Origin: Streptosporangiaceae bacterium
GTDB taxonomy: Bacteria > Actinomycetota > Actinomycetes > Streptosporangiales > Streptosporangiaceae
NCBI GenBank assembly: GCA_025934375.1
Contig: JAICYD010000028.1
Coordinates: 1-61,143, forward strand
Length of the DNA: 61,143 nucleotides
Reading direction: 5' to 3'
Translations under genes and position numbers: made by a program
Part shown: positions 18,109 through 26,838 of the stretch, piece after piece
Numbering within the stretch: the stretch's first letter is position 1
How the letters are laid out: every line of letters begins with the position of its first letter
The notes under the pieces: model-generated
Database searches by the model: none
Told to the model about the DNA's origin: nothing
The model's input: the letters and a program-made list of their open reading frames with translations, nothing else

Positions 18109-19041
18109 CTAGCGAAGGCGGTAGTGGCCGCGGGCGACGACGACGGCGCGGCCGCCGACGAGCACGCGGTCGATCGCGGCGCCGCCCGGAGACGACCCCG
18201 CTGACCCGTCGACCCGGGCGTACAGGACAGACGGCCGGCCGATCTGCGCGCCCTGGCGGACCTCGATCTCCGCACCGAGCCCGATGCGCCCGTACCGGGC
18301 CAGGTGGACGGCCAGCGGCCCGCAGGCCGAGCCGGTCGCCGGGTCCTCGGTCACCCCCAGGGCGGGCGCGAACATGCGGGTGACCACCCGGCCGGGGCCG
18401 GCCTGGGCGAAGCAGCTGATGTTGGCCGGGATCCGGCCGAGCCGCTGCATGTCCGGATCGAGCCCGGCGACCGTCTCCTCATCGGGGAACTCGACGTAGA
18501 CGTTGACCGGGCCGTTGACGTAGGTCTCCACCGGCAGTCCACCGGGCGCGGGCTCGGCGCCGAGGGCCGCGATCAGCTCCTGGGCGCGGCCGAACGGCCC
18601 GTCCAGGCGGGGCACGGGCTGCGACATGCGGCCGAAGGTGATGGCGCCCGCCGGGTCACGCTCGAGCTCCACCGGCACGAGGCCGATGCCCAGCTGCAAC
18701 GTGACGGTGTCCTTGCCCAGGAGCTCGCCCAGCACCCAGGCCGAGCCGAGGGTGGGGTGCCCCGCGAACGGCAGCTCACTGCCGGGAGTGAATATGCGAA
18801 GGCGGGCGTCCGCGGTGGCGGGATCATCAGGTGGCAGGAAGAAGACCGTCTCGGAGTAGTTCATCTCCCGGGTCGCCTGCTGCATCAGCTCGGCGGAAAG
18901 CCCGCGCCCGTCGGGGAAGATGCCGAGCTGGTTGCCCTCCAGCGGGGTAGCGGTGAACACGTCAGCGATGAGGAACTCGCGGGTGACCTCCCCGCTGTCG
19001 TCGGGCTGGCCTGTCCACAGCTTCATCTCCGGAACTCGCAT
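18109..19041 (-). CDS. PhzF family isomerase/epimerase
   Basis: The 310-aa protein has the diagnostic PhzF motifs: GNQLGIF near residue 36, the catalytic glutamate in NYSETVFF, FAGHPTLGSAWVL, and EDPATGSACGPL near the C-terminus, giving the two-lobe diaminopimelate-epimerase-like fold. PhzF proteins catalyse proton shifts on small acids (phenazine precursors in the namesake), but most genomic copies have no known substrate, and no phenazine genes are nearby. ATG 19041 gives a slightly long N-terminus; MKLW at 19026 is possible. It is a single gene between the formaldehyde dehydrogenase operon and the glycosyltransferase pair. Confidence 0.88.
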   Translation of the reverse strand: MRVPEMKLWTGQPDDSGEVTREFLIADVFTATPLEGNQLGIFPDGRGLSAELMQQATREMNYSETVFFLPPDDPATADARLRIFTPGSELPFAGHPTLGSAWVLGELLGKDTVTLQLGIGLVPVELERDPAGAITFGRMSQPVPRLDGPFGRAQELIAALGAEPAPGGLPVETYVNGPVNVYVEFPDEETVAGLDPDMQRLGRIPANISCFAQAGPGRVVTRMFAPALGVTEDPATGSACGPLAVHLARYGRIGLGAEIEVRQGAQIGRPSVLYARVDGSAGSSPGGAAIDRVLVGGRAVVVARGHYRLR

Positions 19042-19117
19042 GAAAGCGAGGCTAGCGGCCAGCCAGCCGGAGCTGGAGAGCCAATTCGCCAGTCATTGGC
19101 CTCGGTTGCGGCGGCGC

Positions 19118-20317
19118 TCACGAGCGCGGGGGGTGGGCGCGCCAGTTGACGGTGCGGCCGCTGTAGTGGCGGCGGGCGGAGTCGGCGGTCATCGCGGCGT
19201 AGAGGATCGCGATGAGCGGCAGGGACGGGGCGCGCAGCGGCGACAGCCGGTACAGGCGCAGCATGGGGAGGTAGCTGCGCGACATCAGGGCCAAGCCCGC
19301 CAGGCCGGCGGCGCCGGGCGCCGCGGCCGCCGTTTCGTGCCCGGCCGCCGCGGCGGCTATCCAGGCGAGCAGTCCGGCGGGCGGGGCGGCGTACAGGAAC
19401 AGCAGGCCGGCGACCGTCCCGGCCAGCAGCAGCGGGGAGTAACGCAGCTGCACGTAGGCCGACCGGGCGATCATCTGCCACAGGTCAGCCAGCCGGGGGT
19501 AGGGCCGCACGCTGCGGATGTCGGTCGTCAGGCCGAGCCAGGTCCGGTTGCCGTCCCGCTTCAGCAACGTGCCGAGCGCCACGTCGTCGATGAGCGCGCC
19601 CTTGATCTGCTCGAGGCCGCCCGCCTTGGCGAGCGCGGCCCGGCGGATGAGCATGCAGCCGCCGGCGCCGGCCGCGGTGCGGGCGCGGGGGTCGTTGACT
19701 CGCTTGAAGGGGAACAGCTGCGCGAAGAAGTAGACGAAGGCGGGCACGACGACCTTCTCCCAGCCGGCCTGCGCCCGCAGCAGGGCCATCTGCGAGACCA
19801 GCGCCCGGTCGTCGCGCTCGGCGGCCGTGACCAGGTCGCGCAGCACGCCGGGCGCCCATTGGATGTCGGCGTCGGTGAACAGGACGTACCCGTCTTCGCC
19901 GGGGCCTGGCTGCGCCTCGAGGCCCTGCTGCATCGCCCAGACCTTGCCCGCCCAGCCCTCCGGTCGCGGCCGTCCGGGAATGACGGTCAGCGGGGCGCGG
20001 CGGGGGCTTCCGCCCTCGGGGCGCGCGCCAAGGGCGGTCGCGACGCGCCCGGTGCCGTCGGAGCTGCCGTCATCGACGAGGGTGACGGAGAAATCGCCCG
20101 GGTAGTCCTGGGCAAGCAGGGCGGGGAGGGTGAGCGGGAGCATCTCCGCCTCGTTGCGGGCCGGGACCACGGCCACGACCGCTGGCCACCGCTGCGGGCT
20201 GACCGGGCCGGTGACCGGTGGCAGCCGCTGGCTGGTGAGCCAGAAGCCGCCGTGCGCCGCCAGCAGGTACGCCCACGCGAGGGCGCTGGCGACGCACGCG
20301 ATTGCGAGCTCAAGCAT
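19118..20317 (-). CDS. HpnB-like family 2 glycosyltransferase (hopanoid-associated)
   Basis: The 399-aa protein has an N-terminal membrane helix, then a GT2 domain: VVPARNEAEMLP, VDDGSSDGT, PEGWAGKVWAM, FTDADIQW (the DxD-like metal site), PAFVYFFAQLFPF, AAGAGGCMLIRR and ALIDDVALG. C-terminal helices follow (about 300-370). This string of motifs is characteristic of hopene-associated HpnB proteins, thought to glycosylate hopanoid side chains. No squalene-hopene cyclase or other hpn gene is in the window, so the lipid acceptor is inference. It starts 22 nt after the polytopic protein gene at 20340, suggesting an operon. Confidence 0.82.
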   Translation of the reverse strand: MLELAIACVASALAWAYLLAAHGGFWLTSQRLPPVTGPVSPQRWPAVVAVVPARNEAEMLPLTLPALLAQDYPGDFSVTLVDDGSSDGTGRVATALGARPEGGSPRRAPLTVIPGRPRPEGWAGKVWAMQQGLEAQPGPGEDGYVLFTDADIQWAPGVLRDLVTAAERDDRALVSQMALLRAQAGWEKVVVPAFVYFFAQLFPFKRVNDPRARTAAGAGGCMLIRRAALAKAGGLEQIKGALIDDVALGTLLKRDGNRTWLGLTTDIRSVRPYPRLADLWQMIARSAYVQLRYSPLLLAGTVAGLLFLYAAPPAGLLAWIAAAAAGHETAAAAPGAAGLAGLALMSRSYLPMLRLYRLSPLRAPSLPLIAILYAAMTADSARRHYSGRTVNWRAHPPRS

Positions 20318-20339
20318 CCATGCAGCTTGGCATAACTAG

Positions 20340-22223
20340 TCAGGCGGGATGCACGCGCCAGCCGATGACGGCGCCGGCCTGCGCGGACCGCGCGCCGAGC
20401 AGGCCGTCCAGGTAGTACGCGAGCGGGGAGCCCGGGCCGGCCACCGCGACCACGGCGGACAGGCCCGACCTCATGATCCACGCCTTGACCTGCGCGGGTG
20501 GCACGGCTTTGACGGAGGTCGCCAGGCCCGGCGGGACCTCGATCCCGGGACCGGAGTTCAGCCACATCCAGTTCAGGTACCTGACGGCAGCGGGCAGCCC
20601 GGGACCGCCGACGTAGGCCTGCCCGCCGACCGGGCCGATGAAGTAACCGCCGACCATGGCCGTCGGCACGCCGGTATCTGCCTCCCAGCGCAGCGGCGCG
20701 GTGAAGGTGGCGCTGGGCGCCGGAAGGGTGAGCACCCGGGCGCCATACGGCAGGTTCAGGTCGGCCAGGGTCCGCGCCCACCCGGCCGGGACGCCCTGCA
20801 GCGGGGCCGTCGGCAGCGGCGCGGGGAGCATCGGGAGGATGGCGATCACGCCCGTGAGGCCAATGGCGATCCGGGCCAGTCGCGGCCCGCGCTGCGACCG
20901 CAGGTCCAGTGCCTCCCGGCGCCGGGCCTCGCGCCAGGCGGCGTCCAGCGCGAACGCGAGCAGGGCGGCGGCGCACCCGTCGGCGATGATCGAGAACCGG
21001 TCCGTGATGGCCGAGCTGGCGAGCGGCAGTTCCTGCAGCCAGTACCAGGGCAGCTTGATCCAGCCGTGGACGTGGCCGCCGGCCAGCAGCATCCCGCCGA
21101 GGGAGAACACCTCAAGGACGACGAAAGCCACCGCCATCAGCCGGATCGGCAGCACCCGCCACAGCGCCACGGCGGCCCACGCGAGGATGAGCAGCATCGG
21201 CCAGCCGAGGTAGCCAAGGTACTCAGCCGGGTCGCCGGAGAAGCGGGCGAACGCGCCGCCGGGCGCGGAGTGGACCAGTTGCAAGGCCGACGGCTGGACG
21301 AAGCTGTACAGGTCGTTCTTGTAGAAGTCGATCGTGTAGGCGCTGCCGTGCTGGGCGAGCGGCCCGAAGAACTGCGTCCACAGCGCGAACCCGGCGATCA
21401 GGGTGAACACGCCCGCCGCGACCAGGGCGCCGGAGGCCACGCTGGTAAGCGGTTCCCGGGAGGTTTCCAGCAGCTGCCGGGGCTTGCGAAGGGGCGGCCA
21501 GCCGGCGGCGAGCACCGCGAGGATGACCAGGACGGCGATCCCCGTGTAGAACAGCAGCTCCTCGGCGGCGAGCAGCTGCAGGGCGGCGAGCACGCCGAGC
21601 CAGGCACCGCAGCGGACGGGGTCACGGGGCAACCGCAGCAGCGCATGCGTGATCAGCGGCGGGAGCACGGCGAACTGCAGGTCGTAGTGGCCGACGGCCG
21701 ACTGGGTGAGGGCGGGCGAGAAGCCGTAGGCGAGGCCGCCGAGCGCGGCCGGGACCTGGGCGCACGACCAGCGGCGCAACACCCAGAACAGCGCCGTCGC
21801 GGATCCGGCGAAGCCGGCCGTCAGCATCACGGTGAGGCTCACTTGCGGCCCGGCCAGCAGCGTCACCAGGGACAGGGCGATGCCCGGGGCCAGCAGCGAC
21901 GGGTTCCACATCACGCTGACGCCGGCCGGGGCGTTCATTCCCGCGGTAATCAGCTCGGGGTTTCGCCAGTGGGCGATCTCGCTGGCCGCGTAGCGCATCC
22001 ACCAGGCGGCCTGGTCCGGATCGGCGGGGCCGCCCGCCACGATCCGGGAGGCCGGGTCCCGCCACACCATGAAAAGGACGACAAGGGCCGCGATCAGGTA
22101 GCAGCCTCCGGCGAGCGCCAGCTCGTATCGCACGCCAGGACGGCGACCCCGCTTGACCTGCCCAGATACCGCGCCTGACCCCGGTACCCGAGTGGCGGGG
22201 ATGGACACCGCGTAATCGTACAA
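20340..22223 (-). CDS. Polytopic membrane protein, GT-C glycosyltransferase-like
   Basis: The 627-aa protein has about ten or eleven hydrophobic helices, an extracytoplasmic first loop with ADPDQAAWWMRYAASEIAH, and a C-terminal soluble domain of about 150 residues. That layout fits GT-C enzymes that use polyprenyl-phosphate sugars (ArnT or DUF6311-like). The acidic DPDQ in the first loop may be the catalytic or metal site; this is inference. It lies immediately upstream of the HpnB-like gene and is likely cotranscribed, so the two may act in sugar-lipid assembly. Confidence 0.7.
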   Translation of the reverse strand: MYDYAVSIPATRVPGSGAVSGQVKRGRRPGVRYELALAGGCYLIAALVVLFMVWRDPASRIVAGGPADPDQAAWWMRYAASEIAHWRNPELITAGMNAPAGVSVMWNPSLLAPGIALSLVTLLAGPQVSLTVMLTAGFAGSATALFWVLRRWSCAQVPAALGGLAYGFSPALTQSAVGHYDLQFAVLPPLITHALLRLPRDPVRCGAWLGVLAALQLLAAEELLFYTGIAVLVILAVLAAGWPPLRKPRQLLETSREPLTSVASGALVAAGVFTLIAGFALWTQFFGPLAQHGSAYTIDFYKNDLYSFVQPSALQLVHSAPGGAFARFSGDPAEYLGYLGWPMLLILAWAAVALWRVLPIRLMAVAFVVLEVFSLGGMLLAGGHVHGWIKLPWYWLQELPLASSAITDRFSIIADGCAAALLAFALDAAWREARRREALDLRSQRGPRLARIAIGLTGVIAILPMLPAPLPTAPLQGVPAGWARTLADLNLPYGARVLTLPAPSATFTAPLRWEADTGVPTAMVGGYFIGPVGGQAYVGGPGLPAAVRYLNWMWLNSGPGIEVPPGLATSVKAVPPAQVKAWIMRSGLSAVVAVAGPGSPLAYYLDGLLGARSAQAGAVIGWRVHPA

Positions 22224-22280
22224 GCACCAGCCCCGCCGTTACACCCCTACGAGCCTGCTCAGGATTTCGTAACGGAAAGT

Positions 22281-22763
22281 TCAGCGCACCTCGCGGAGCA
22301 GGCCGGTATCGACATCGAACACAAAACCCCGGATTCGATCGGTATGAGGGACGAAGGGGCTGGCCTTAAGCCGGGCGATCGAGTTCCGCACGCTGCGGTC
22401 CAGGTCGGTGAACGCCTCGGTGGCCCAGGGCGGGCGCAGCCCGGTGTCGGCCTCGATGGCGTCCTTCATCTTGTCCTCGGTGAACTTCAGCATGCCGCAG
22501 TCAGTGTGATGGATGAGGATGATCTCGCGGGTCCCGAGCAAGCGCTGGCTGATGACCAGCGACCGGATCATGTCGTCGGTGGCGACGCCGCCGCCGTTGC
22601 GCATGACGTGGGCGTCGCCGATGCGCAAGCCAAGCGCCCCGTGGACGTCCAGCCGGGAGTCCATGCAGGCCACGATGGCGATGTGCAGCGCGGGAGCGAC
22701 CGGAGCGGGCCCGGGGAACGTCTGCGCGTACTGCTTATTGCGAGTGAGCAGCTCATCGATCAT
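22281..22763 (-). CDS. Beta-class carbonic anhydrase (small, Rv1284-type)
   Basis: The 160-aa protein has the complete beta-CA site: C33, H86 and C89 as zinc ligands (VACMDSRLD and IHHTDCGM) plus the D35/R37 dyad. The segments LGTREIILIHHTDCGM and RGFVFDVDTG closely match the small mycobacterial enzyme Rv1284. It interconverts CO2 and bicarbonate in the cytoplasm. ATG 22763 matches the family N-terminus (MIDELL); the frame upstream to 22889 lacks homology. A single-gene unit divergent from the L,D-transpeptidase. Confidence 0.92.
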   Translation of the reverse strand: MIDELLTRNKQYAQTFPGPAPVAPALHIAIVACMDSRLDVHGALGLRIGDAHVMRNGGGVATDDMIRSLVISQRLLGTREIILIHHTDCGMLKFTEDKMKDAIEADTGLRPPWATEAFTDLDRSVRNSIARLKASPFVPHTDRIRGFVFDVDTGLLREVR

Positions 22764-22994
22764 GATCCAATTAGACCATGCCGGAGAACGCATACCGAAT
22801 ACTGCATACGGACTAGCCACAGAGCGGACGCACAAGATGATGCCCGGGACGGGCCGCCCGGGCGGAAGGTGCCGCTGCTCGCTGGTCACGCTTGCCCTGA
22901 TTTGTTACCGATGTGAGCGCAACCATCCCGGTGGATCAAGCGTCAACTGATCGAGGGCCTGGGACAACGTTGGATGAGCAGAGACGAGACGTGC

Positions 22995-23807
22995 ATGAAG
23001 ATTGGTGTGCTTAGCCGCGTGGCGGGACTCGCGCTGGGTGCTGCCACCGCGGCCGCGGGCATCGCGCTGGCCGTGGCGCCGGCCAGCTCGGCGGCGACGC
23101 GGTCAGTGGCCCCGACCAGCGTGACGGCCGTGTCGCGGACGACTTCCGTCGCCGCGACGGCGCGGACGCTCAAGGAGGGCATGTCCGGCTCGGACGTGCT
23201 CGCGCTGCAGCACCGGCTGTGGGGGCTGCACTACTGGCCGGGCCCGAAGATCGACGGTAGGTTCACCCACGACGTGACCGAGGCGGTGTGGGCGTTCCAG
23301 GCCATCAACGGGCTGAAGGAAGACGGCGTGGTCGGGCCGGCCACCGCCACGGCGCTGGCGCACCCGAAGGCCTACAAGGCGCAGTACCCGCACGGGCCCG
23401 CCACCCGCGTCGAGGTCAACATCAACAGTAACGTCCAGGTCCTGGTCCTGTTCAAGAACAACGCCCCCTACCTGATCAGCCACGTCTCCAGCGGGGGCGG
23501 CTACACCTACTGCAGCAAGGGGAGCTGCAACCATAAGGCGATCACTCCCACCGGGATCTACACACTGCACTCCTACATCCCCGGCCCGGTCACGGTGCCG
23601 CTGGGCCTGATGTACAACCCGGTGTTCTTCATCGGCACGGCCTATGCCATCCACGGCGACGGCAGCGTGCCGGTGTACCCGGCCTCGCACGGCTGCATCC
23701 GGATCCCGAACAACCTCTCGCTGACCTTCCACACGATGATCACGGTCAGCTACAGCCACGGGACGCAGGTCGAGATCTACAACCGGGGCGGCGTCCAGCA
23801 CGTCTAG
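22995..23807 (+). CDS. Secreted L,D-transpeptidase with peptidoglycan-binding domain
   Basis: The 270-aa protein has a signal peptide (about 1-34, MKIGVLSRVAG...SSAA), a PG_binding_1 domain (about 57-120, LKEGMSGSDVLALQHRL...GVVGPATATAL) and a YkuD catalytic domain (about 138-262). The active site is intact: HGD at 220-222 and SHGCIRI at 231-237, with C234 the nucleophile. It makes 3-3 cross-links or attaches proteins to meso-DAP in the wall. An in-frame ATG at 22974 is possible but adds charged residues before the signal peptide. A strong terminator follows directly. Confidence 0.93.
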   Translation: MKIGVLSRVAGLALGAATAAAGIALAVAPASSAATRSVAPTSVTAVSRTTSVAATARTLKEGMSGSDVLALQHRLWGLHYWPGPKIDGRFTHDVTEAVWAFQAINGLKEDGVVGPATATALAHPKAYKAQYPHGPATRVEVNINSNVQVLVLFKNNAPYLISHVSSGGGYTYCSKGSCNHKAITPTGIYTLHSYIPGPVTVPLGLMYNPVFFIGTAYAIHGDGSVPVYPASHGCIRIPNNLSLTFHTMITVSYSHGTQVEIYNRGGVQHV

Positions 23808-23825
23808 CCGCGCGGCGAGCACGGC

Positions 23826-23865
23826 GCTGGCCCCCTGGGATCGTTCCGGGGGGCCAGCCCCTTTT
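23826..23865 (+). terminator. Intrinsic terminator after the L,D-transpeptidase gene
   Basis: A 13-bp stem (23826-23838 with 23846-23858, one G-T wobble) is followed by CCCCTTTT. It lies 19 bp after the stop codon and abuts the stop of the convergent amidotransferase gene. Confidence 0.85.
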
Positions 23866-24628
23866 AGCTGGCGACCAGGGTGGCTCGCGCCAGGCCGGCG
23901 CGCCTGGCGGCGGCGGCCGCGAAGGCCTGGACCAGCGGGTGCGGGCGGGCGCCGTCGCTGTACTGCTCGGGCTGGAACAAGGTGCCCAGGAAGAACGGGT
24001 GCCCGGGGATCTCGACGATGCGGACCTGGCCGTTGTCGTCGAACCCGCTGAACCGCAGGCCGGCGCCGGTGAGCACGTCGAGGTAGGCGGCGTTCAGGCC
24101 GTAGGCGCAAAAGTACCGCTCGACCCGGCGGCCGGGCCCGATGATGGAGGCGGCGAGCGTCCCCGGCACGACCATCACCGCCTCCTCGTGCCCCACCAGC
24201 GAGCAGGCGAGCTGCGTGATCAGCAGCTCGGTGCCGTCCGGAGCCGTACACGCCGCAACGGTGCTGGTGGCGCCGATGTTCTCGGCGTGCTGAGCGCCGG
24301 GCAGGCCGCAGACGTTGCGGGCGTACTCGAGCATCGCGTGCTGGAAGCCGCCGCAGGTGCCCAGGAACGGGATCCCGTTCTCGCGGGCCGCCGTGACGGC
24401 GGCGACGGCCCCGTCCTCGCTGGCGTACGGCGACCCGGGGACCAGCCAGATCGCGTCGAATCCGGTGAGGTCGCGGGCCTGCGCCTCCGTGGTCGGGATC
24501 CAGTAGGCATCCAGCGCGAGGCCATCGCGCTCGCGCAGCGCCTCGAAGAGTCGCGGGATGCAGACATGCGCGCGGATATTTGCCGAGCGGTCGCCGACGA
24601 GCGCTACCCGGGCTGCTGTTTTCGTCAT
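23864..24628 (-). CDS. CTP-synthase C-terminal-related glutamine amidotransferase-like protein
   Basis: The 254-aa protein has a class I glutamine amidotransferase fold. The nucleophile elbow GTCGGFQHAML places C92 as the catalytic residue, as in CTP synthase. The motif that normally carries the catalytic His-Glu pair reads LFQPEQ, with Gln in place of His, so the usual triad is incomplete unless another His (such as that in GHPFF just before) substitutes. It lacks the synthetase half of PyrG. ATG 24628 is chosen over an upstream extension to 24745 because ARVALVGDRSANI begins the fold. It is divergent from a LysR regulator at 24734. Confidence 0.8.
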   Translation of the reverse strand: MTKTAARVALVGDRSANIRAHVCIPRLFEALRERDGLALDAYWIPTTEAQARDLTGFDAIWLVPGSPYASEDGAVAAVTAARENGIPFLGTCGGFQHAMLEYARNVCGLPGAQHAENIGATSTVAACTAPDGTELLITQLACSLVGHEEAVMVVPGTLAASIIGPGRRVERYFCAYGLNAAYLDVLTGAGLRFSGFDDNGQVRIVEIPGHPFFLGTLFQPEQYSDGARPHPLVQAFAAAAARRAGLARATLVAS

Positions 24629-24685
24629 GCCACCATCGTCAAGGCCCGCGCGAATTAAGCACAAGCGATGATCAGTTGTACTGCC

Positions 24686-24700
24686 ATAAGCGTTGCTAAT
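24686..24700. promoter_or_regulatory. LysR-type T-N11-A box
   Basis: The dyad ATAAGC-GTT-GCTAAT (one mismatch between arms) fits the T-N11-A pattern of LysR operators. It lies in the 105-bp divergent region between the amidotransferase and lysR genes. Confidence 0.5.
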
Positions 24701-24733
24701 GCGGCTTGGCCGCCGTGCCCCTACGGTGGGGGC

Positions 24734-25636
24734 ATGGACGCGCACCTGCTCCGGACGTTCGTGACCGTCGCCCGGCTCGGCTCGTTCTCGGGCGCCGCGG
24801 CCGAGCTGGCCTATACCCAGGCGGCGGTGTCACAGCAGATCGCCGCGCTGGAGGCCGACCTGAAGGTCACGCTGCTGCGCCGCCGGCCGGTCGAGCCGAC
24901 GGAGGCGGGCACCCGGCTGCTGGAGCACGCGGTCCCGATCCTGCTGCGGATCGACGCTGCCCGCGCTGACGTCAGCCGGATGACCGCCCCGCCAGCGGCG
25001 CGGCTGATCGTCGCCATGACCCCGCTGGCGGCGAGCATCCCCGCGAGCGCGGACGGCGGGGCGGCGGGGGCGCTCGCCCGGCTGCGGGCGGCGCTTCCGC
25101 GCCTGGAGCTGACCGTGCGGGTAGCCAGCCGCCAGGCGGTCGCCGAGGCGACCGCGCGCGGCGAGGCGGACCTCGGGCTCATCGACGGGCTCGCCGCGCC
25201 GAGTGACCCGCTGCCGCTTCCGGTCCCGCTGCCGGCGATCGGCGTCGGGGAATGCGCCGTCAGCGTGATCTTGCCGGCCGGCCACCCGCTGGCCAGCCCG
25301 CCCGCTAGCCCTATCGGGCTGCGCTCACTGGCGGACGCGCGCTGGATCGACGCGCCGGCCGTGGGGCCGGTCCTGGAGGACCTGCGGCGGGTGACGGGCG
25401 CCGAGGGCTTCCGGGCGGCGTGCCGCTACGAGGGGACGGACGTGCTGACGGTGCTGTGGCTGGCGGCCGCGGGGCACGGGCTCACCCTGCTGCCAGCGGC
25501 GCTGCGGCCGGCGTTCCCGCTGGCCCCGGTCGCCGCGGTCGGGGTTTCGGCACCGCGCTTGGTGCACCGGGTCGAGCTGGTGCACGGCACGCTGCCGGCC
25601 GGCTCCCCCGCCGCCGCCCTCGCCGCCTTGCTGTGA
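24734..25636 (+). CDS. LysR family transcriptional regulator
   Basis: The 300-aa protein has the LysR winged helix-turn-helix at its N-terminus (LLRTFVTVARLGSFSGAAAEL...TQAAVSQQIAALE) and a periplasmic-binding-protein-like effector domain (about 90-295). ATG 24734 is preceded by GGTGGGGG and gives the standard family start. It is divergent from the CTP-synthase-related amidotransferase, with a candidate T-N11-A box between, so it probably regulates that gene and itself. The effector is unknown. Confidence 0.9.
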   Translation: MDAHLLRTFVTVARLGSFSGAAAELAYTQAAVSQQIAALEADLKVTLLRRRPVEPTEAGTRLLEHAVPILLRIDAARADVSRMTAPPAARLIVAMTPLAASIPASADGGAAGALARLRAALPRLELTVRVASRQAVAEATARGEADLGLIDGLAAPSDPLPLPVPLPAIGVGECAVSVILPAGHPLASPPASPIGLRSLADARWIDAPAVGPVLEDLRRVTGAEGFRAACRYEGTDVLTVLWLAAAGHGLTLLPAALRPAFPLAPVAAVGVSAPRLVHRVELVHGTLPAGSPAAALAALL

Positions 25637-25643
25637 ATGCGGA

Positions 25644-25686
25644 ACGGCCCTGGGCACTGCGAATTCACGCAGCGCGCCAGGGCCGT
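25644..25686. terminator. Two-tier hairpin between convergent genes
   Basis: An outer 10-bp stem (25644-25653 with 25677-25686) encloses an inner CTGCG/CGCAG stem (25657-25661 with 25668-25672). No T run follows. It lies between the lysR and SPFH gene ends and may terminate both. Confidence 0.65.
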
Positions 25687-25706
25687 CGTGGCGCAGCTAA
25701 AAGGCC

Positions 25707-26834
25707 TTACGCGGGCGGAAGCTGGCCGTTGGTGGTCCGGGCGGGGGTGCCCTCGGGCTGCTGGATGACGCCCTTGCGGACCGACTCCAGGATGGTAAGC
25801 CCCTGGCTGACCAGGCCAGCGGCGATCTCGCCGAGACCGTCGGCGCCGTTCAGGACGCTGACGTTAGCGCCCTGCAGGCCGGACGCGGCCTCCTTGACGA
25901 TCTGCGGGAGCTGGTTGATCAGCATCTGGTCCAGCGCCACCCGGTCGTTGGACGCGGCGGCCTCGGCGGCGATCCGGGTCCGCTCGGCGTCGGCCTTGGC
26001 CAGGATCACGACCTTCTCCGCCTCCGCCTCGGCGGGCCGGATCACCTCGGCGACGAGCTGCTTTTGCCGGAGGTCGCCCTGCTGCTTCGCGAGCTCGGCC
26101 TGCGCAGTGATGACCGCGCGCTGCGCCTCGGCCTGCGCCAGCGGGCCAGCCTGCGCGGCCTCGGCCTGGGCCTTGTCGATCTGGGCCTTGTACTGGGCCT
26201 GCACGACGGCGGTCTGCCGGGCGAACTCGGCCTGCTGGCGGGCCGAGGCCTGCTGCGCCTCGACGGCCGCCTGGTCGGCCTGGGCCTGGGCGATCTTGGC
26301 CTGCCGCTGGATCGCCGCGTTGTTCGGCGCGGCCATCGCCGCGATGTAGCCGGCCCCCATGTCGTCAATGGACTGGATCTGCAGCGAGTCCACCGACAGC
26401 CCGATGCTGACCATCTCCGTCTTAGAGCCGTCGAGCACCTCGGTGGCCAGCTTCTGCCGCTCGGTGACGATCTCCTCCACCGTCATCGAGCCGATGATCG
26501 ACCGCAGGTGGCCGGCGAAGATCCGCCCGGTCAGCACGGACATCTGATCCTGGTCGGACAGGAACCGCTGGCCGGCGTTGATGATGGACTCCGTGTCGTT
26601 GCCGACCTTGAACGCGATGACGGCACGGACGTTCAGCGCGATCCCCTGATGGGTGACGCACTGCTCCGCGACTTCGGCCTCCTGCATGGAGAGGGTGAGG
26701 TACCGGACCTTGCGGAAGACCGGCATGACGAACGCGCCATGGCCGGTCACCACCCGGAACGGCGCGCCACCAGCCCCACGGCCACCAGAAATGAGCATCG
26801 CCTCGTCGGGCGCGGGAACGCGATAACCGAACAT
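25707..26834 (-). CDS. SPFH/Band 7 (flotillin-like) protein
   Basis: The 375-aa protein has an SPFH domain (about 15-185), then a long Ala/Gln/Glu-rich coiled coil (about 185-300, repeats of the AQAEAQ type) and a C-terminal Gly/Ala segment ending in a Pro-rich tail, the layout of flotillins. There is no clear membrane helix; flotillins associate with membranes by the N-terminal region. ATG 26834 follows GGAGAATAAGG; the longer frame to 27104 is only the shadow of the upstream gene. It lies 4 nt after an NfeD-like gene, the classic flotillin/NfeD pairing. Confidence 0.88.
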   Translation of the reverse strand: MFGYRVPAPDEAMLISGGRGAGGAPFRVVTGHGAFVMPVFRKVRYLTLSMQEAEVAEQCVTHQGIALNVRAVIAFKVGNDTESIINAGQRFLSDQDQMSVLTGRIFAGHLRSIIGSMTVEEIVTERQKLATEVLDGSKTEMVSIGLSVDSLQIQSIDDMGAGYIAAMAAPNNAAIQRQAKIAQAQADQAAVEAQQASARQQAEFARQTAVVQAQYKAQIDKAQAEAAQAGPLAQAEAQRAVITAQAELAKQQGDLRQKQLVAEVIRPAEAEAEKVVILAKADAERTRIAAEAAASNDRVALDQMLINQLPQIVKEAASGLQGANVSVLNGADGLGEIAAGLVSQGLTILESVRKGVIQQPEGTPARTTNGQLPPA

Positions 26835-26838
26835 GTCC

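Noticed and set aside
25420..26349. Long plus-strand ORF overlapping the SPFH gene
   Set aside because: Its composition (Ala/Ser/Cys/Arg strings) is that of an antisense shadow; the minus strand has the clear SPFH domain and coiled coil.
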